In this document: positions 19,843 to 21,335 of the stretch, piece after piece | Position numbering within the stretch: position 1 is the first letter of the stretch | Layout: each line of letters starts with the position of its first letter | IMG/VR virus record: IMGVR_UViG_3300001979_000006 | Location: 1-21,335 of that record | Direction: 5' to 3' (one strand) | DNA from: a virus | DNA: 21,335 nucleotides | The notes under the pieces: generated by a model | What the model saw: only the letters and a program-made list of their open reading frames with translations | Database searches by the model: none | Told to the model about the DNA's origin: nothing | Translations under genes and position numbers: made by a program

Positions 19843-20439
19843 TTAGTGAATTGTGTGTTCGGTGTAGTCGTCTAGAAGATCAGGATCAACTTGCTCGGCT
19901 AGTGCTCGGACTGTCTGCATCAACCCCACAATATTGACATAGCTATGTAGAAACGTTTGAATACGTTCATAGCTTTCTTGGAGCTTCAGAACAGCCTGCT
20001 GATTGGTGCCGACCATATCAAACATTGCATTCATCTGTCCGCTTAGGACTTGAATGGTCTGATTCTGCTCTTGAACCTTATTATGGAGATAGGTATTCAT
20101 CTGAAGCAAAGAGTCTGCGCGATTTTCATCGGCATGGACAACTTCTGCTCGCATATCTCCAAATACATTTTCCATGACGTCTTCTGCGTCAGGAACAAAT
20201 CCTTGTTCAACCGCATCTAGCTGGACTAGACAACTATTTAATTTCTCAGTAAGCACGGTAAGTTCAACGCAACCAACCGCATAAGTCCCACATGGGCCTT
20301 CAGTCGTCTGTACTTCCTTTGTTACTGCGGAATGTGAGGCACTGCTATGTCCCACATTATCAAGAATCAGTTTTGTGAACTTCTGAACCCCCTCCAAATC
20401 TGCGGCAGAGAAGGTGATTACAATATTCGATTCATTCAT
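19843..20439 (-). CDS. Coiled-coil hypothetical protein (198 aa)
   Basis: It starts MNESNIVITFSAADLEGVQK, with VTKEVQTTEGPCGTYAVGCV around residue 40, then long helices with a coiled coil at about 100-175 (NKVQEQNQTIQVLSGQMNAM, LKLQESYERIQTFL) and an acidic tail. The Cys pair C50/C57-like could form a small site but no motif is clear. The ATG overlaps the dUTPase stop (ATGA at 20439-20436) and the stop is 10 bases before uvsX. Function unknown; it may be a scaffold for the recombination set. Confidence 0.72.
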   Translation of the reverse strand: MNESNIVITFSAADLEGVQKFTKLILDNVGHSSASHSAVTKEVQTTEGPCGTYAVGCVELTVLTEKLNSCLVQLDAVEQGFVPDAEDVMENVFGDMRAEVVHADENRADSLLQMNTYLHNKVQEQNQTIQVLSGQMNAMFDMVGTNQQAVLKLQESYERIQTFLHSYVNIVGLMQTVRALAEQVDPDLLDDYTEHTIH

Positions 20440-21149
20440 AGGTCTTCTCCGTAGCAGAATTCATTACAAGGATTCTTGCCGTAGTTACAATACATACAAT
20501 CTACTTTACCAGACCCCTCTGGTCGGTATGGACTTCGCGGATGATCAATAAGAGGGTTATAAACCTCTGTGCTCTTGTCATAAGTTCCTTCCAGCTGACC
20601 GCCTTCCACTCGCTTATGATTCAGGCTGTTCTTCTCCATATATGCATAATACACGGTATCTGCATATTGAACGCCTAGAACATTACAACCGGTTTCGATC
20701 ACATTCAGCAGATTCCTAATCTCTTGTTCCAGATTATGCTGTGCTACTGAATATAGGAAGCGAGTATTAGCCTTGATGAAGTGATCGTATTTGTCGTCCA
20801 CAACCCCATACATATCGGCTTCGATGGTCGGTTTCAGACCCAACCGAAATACTACTTGCGTAATATCGTGTCGGAATAGGATCAGCATCAAACCGAAATG
20901 GATAACATCAATAAGCTCATATAGAGCCTTATCAAAGTCAATCGTCTTAGCCTTTGCTTTACCCGACCACCACTTCCAATCTGGCGTTAGTTCTCTTGCG
21001 AACTCACCTACTTCATCCCAATAGGCCGTCTTCATATGACCCATTTGGATGCCGTCTCTCCAGTTCTCCCCGTTATATTTCTTGTTGAGCTTTTCCTGCT
21101 CAAGGAACATCCTCTGTAGATGCGCCGTTGTTACAAAATGCTTAGACAT
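20436..21149 (-). CDS. Dimeric all-alpha dUTPase-like NTP pyrophosphohydrolase
   Basis: A 237-aa helical enzyme of the dimeric dUTPase/MazG-like superfamily. DEVGEFARELTPDWKWW (45-61) gives the first E..E motif, and KALYELIDVIHFGLMLIL (74-91) the second E..D motif, together holding magnesium for dNTP hydrolysis. The normal role is to turn dUTP into dUMP and keep uracil out of phage DNA. The C-terminus adds CMYCNYGKNPCNEFCYG, an unusual four-Cys patch that may bind zinc or a cluster. The ATG at 21149 overlaps the preceding stop; a longer frame to 21197 lies inside that gene and is rejected. Confidence 0.85.
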   Translation of the reverse strand: MSKHFVTTAHLQRMFLEQEKLNKKYNGENWRDGIQMGHMKTAYWDEVGEFARELTPDWKWWSGKAKAKTIDFDKALYELIDVIHFGLMLILFRHDITQVVFRLGLKPTIEADMYGVVDDKYDHFIKANTRFLYSVAQHNLEQEIRNLLNVIETGCNVLGVQYADTVYYAYMEKNSLNHKRVEGGQLEGTYDKSTEVYNPLIDHPRSPYRPEGSGKVDCMYCNYGKNPCNEFCYGEDL

Positions 21150-21335
21150 GCGATTCCTTGAATGATTTGAAGAATGCATCGAACTCTTCGATACCATTCA
21201 TACGATTGATAAACTTGGCGTGGTAATCTTGGAATGTTCGAACATATTCCTCAAAATCACTAGGAGGTAAACCATTCCGATTTTCTCTCTCAATCTTCAG
21301 GACAAGGAATCGCGGATCGCTCTTCAGAAACTCAT
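21142..21335 (-). CDS. 3' end of a gene truncated by the right window edge
   Basis: The last 63 codons read in from the right: EFLKSDPRFLVLKIERENRN, GLPPSDFEEYVRTFQDYHAK, FINRMNGIEEFDAFFKSFKE, SHV. It is a helical, charged C-terminus with no motif I recognise. The TAA (21144-21142) overlaps the dUTPase start at 21149 by 8 bases. The rest lies outside the window. Confidence 0.75.
   Translation of the reverse strand, partial: EFLKSDPRFLVLKIERENRNGLPPSDFEEYVRTFQDYHAKFINRMNGIEEFDAFFKSFKESHV

Noticed and set aside
1-21335. tRNA genes, CRISPR arrays, insertion sequences
   Set aside because: No cloverleaf-like segment, regularly spaced repeat or transposase was seen by eye. The only mobile element is the homing endonuclease.

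Overview
This window looks like part of a large T4-like tailed phage (myovirus) of a Gram-negative host. The T4 relationship rests on a UvsX-type recombinase, a gp41-type replicative helicase, a gp4-type head completion protein, a gp54/gp19-type tail tube protein and late-promoter octamers resembling TATAAATA. The Gram-negative host is inferred from an Rz/Rz1-type spanin pair. Coding is very dense, with genes joined by ATGA or TAATG overlaps, and nearly everything right of position 3770 is on the minus strand.

Layout. (A) 1-3770 is the late/structural end: a truncated minus-strand gene start, a GIY-YIG homing endonuclease overlapping the head completion gene, a bidirectional terminator, nested spanin genes, a tail tube initiator-like gene, and a plus-strand conserved virion-like gene ending at a second bidirectional terminator. 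Two intergenic sites each hold a pair of face-to-face late-promoter-like octamers. (B) 3773-6697 (minus) starts at a sigma70-like promoter and is a run of small accessory genes: an unknown 179-aa protein, a 43-aa type IV prepilin-like microprotein, three small Cys-rich proteins and an HExxH metallopeptidase. (C) 6715-10414 (minus) holds TelA with associated small proteins, a zinc ribbon and an uncharacterised helical protein. (D) 10429-15661 (minus) is a ter stress operon between a strong promoter and a terminator: three tandem paralogues, two VWA proteins, TerC/DUF475, TerD and several microproteins. (E) 15679-21335 (minus) is replication/recombination: a truncated gene, an all-alpha dUTPase-like protein, a coiled-coil protein, UvsX, two small genes, gp41 helicase, an Acb2/Tad1-hairpin-like small protein and three small genes before a terminator.

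Functionally the window joins three kinds of module: virion and lysis genes under late promoters, core DNA replication genes, and a large accessory block under host-like promoters. The accessory block carries an unusually full TerC/TerD/VWA/TelA set, a candidate cyclic-nucleotide sponge and a pilin mimic, which suggests takeover of the host envelope and counter-defence. Many small genes could be called only because their reading frames fit the gaps and their starts overlap preceding stops; their functions are unknown.
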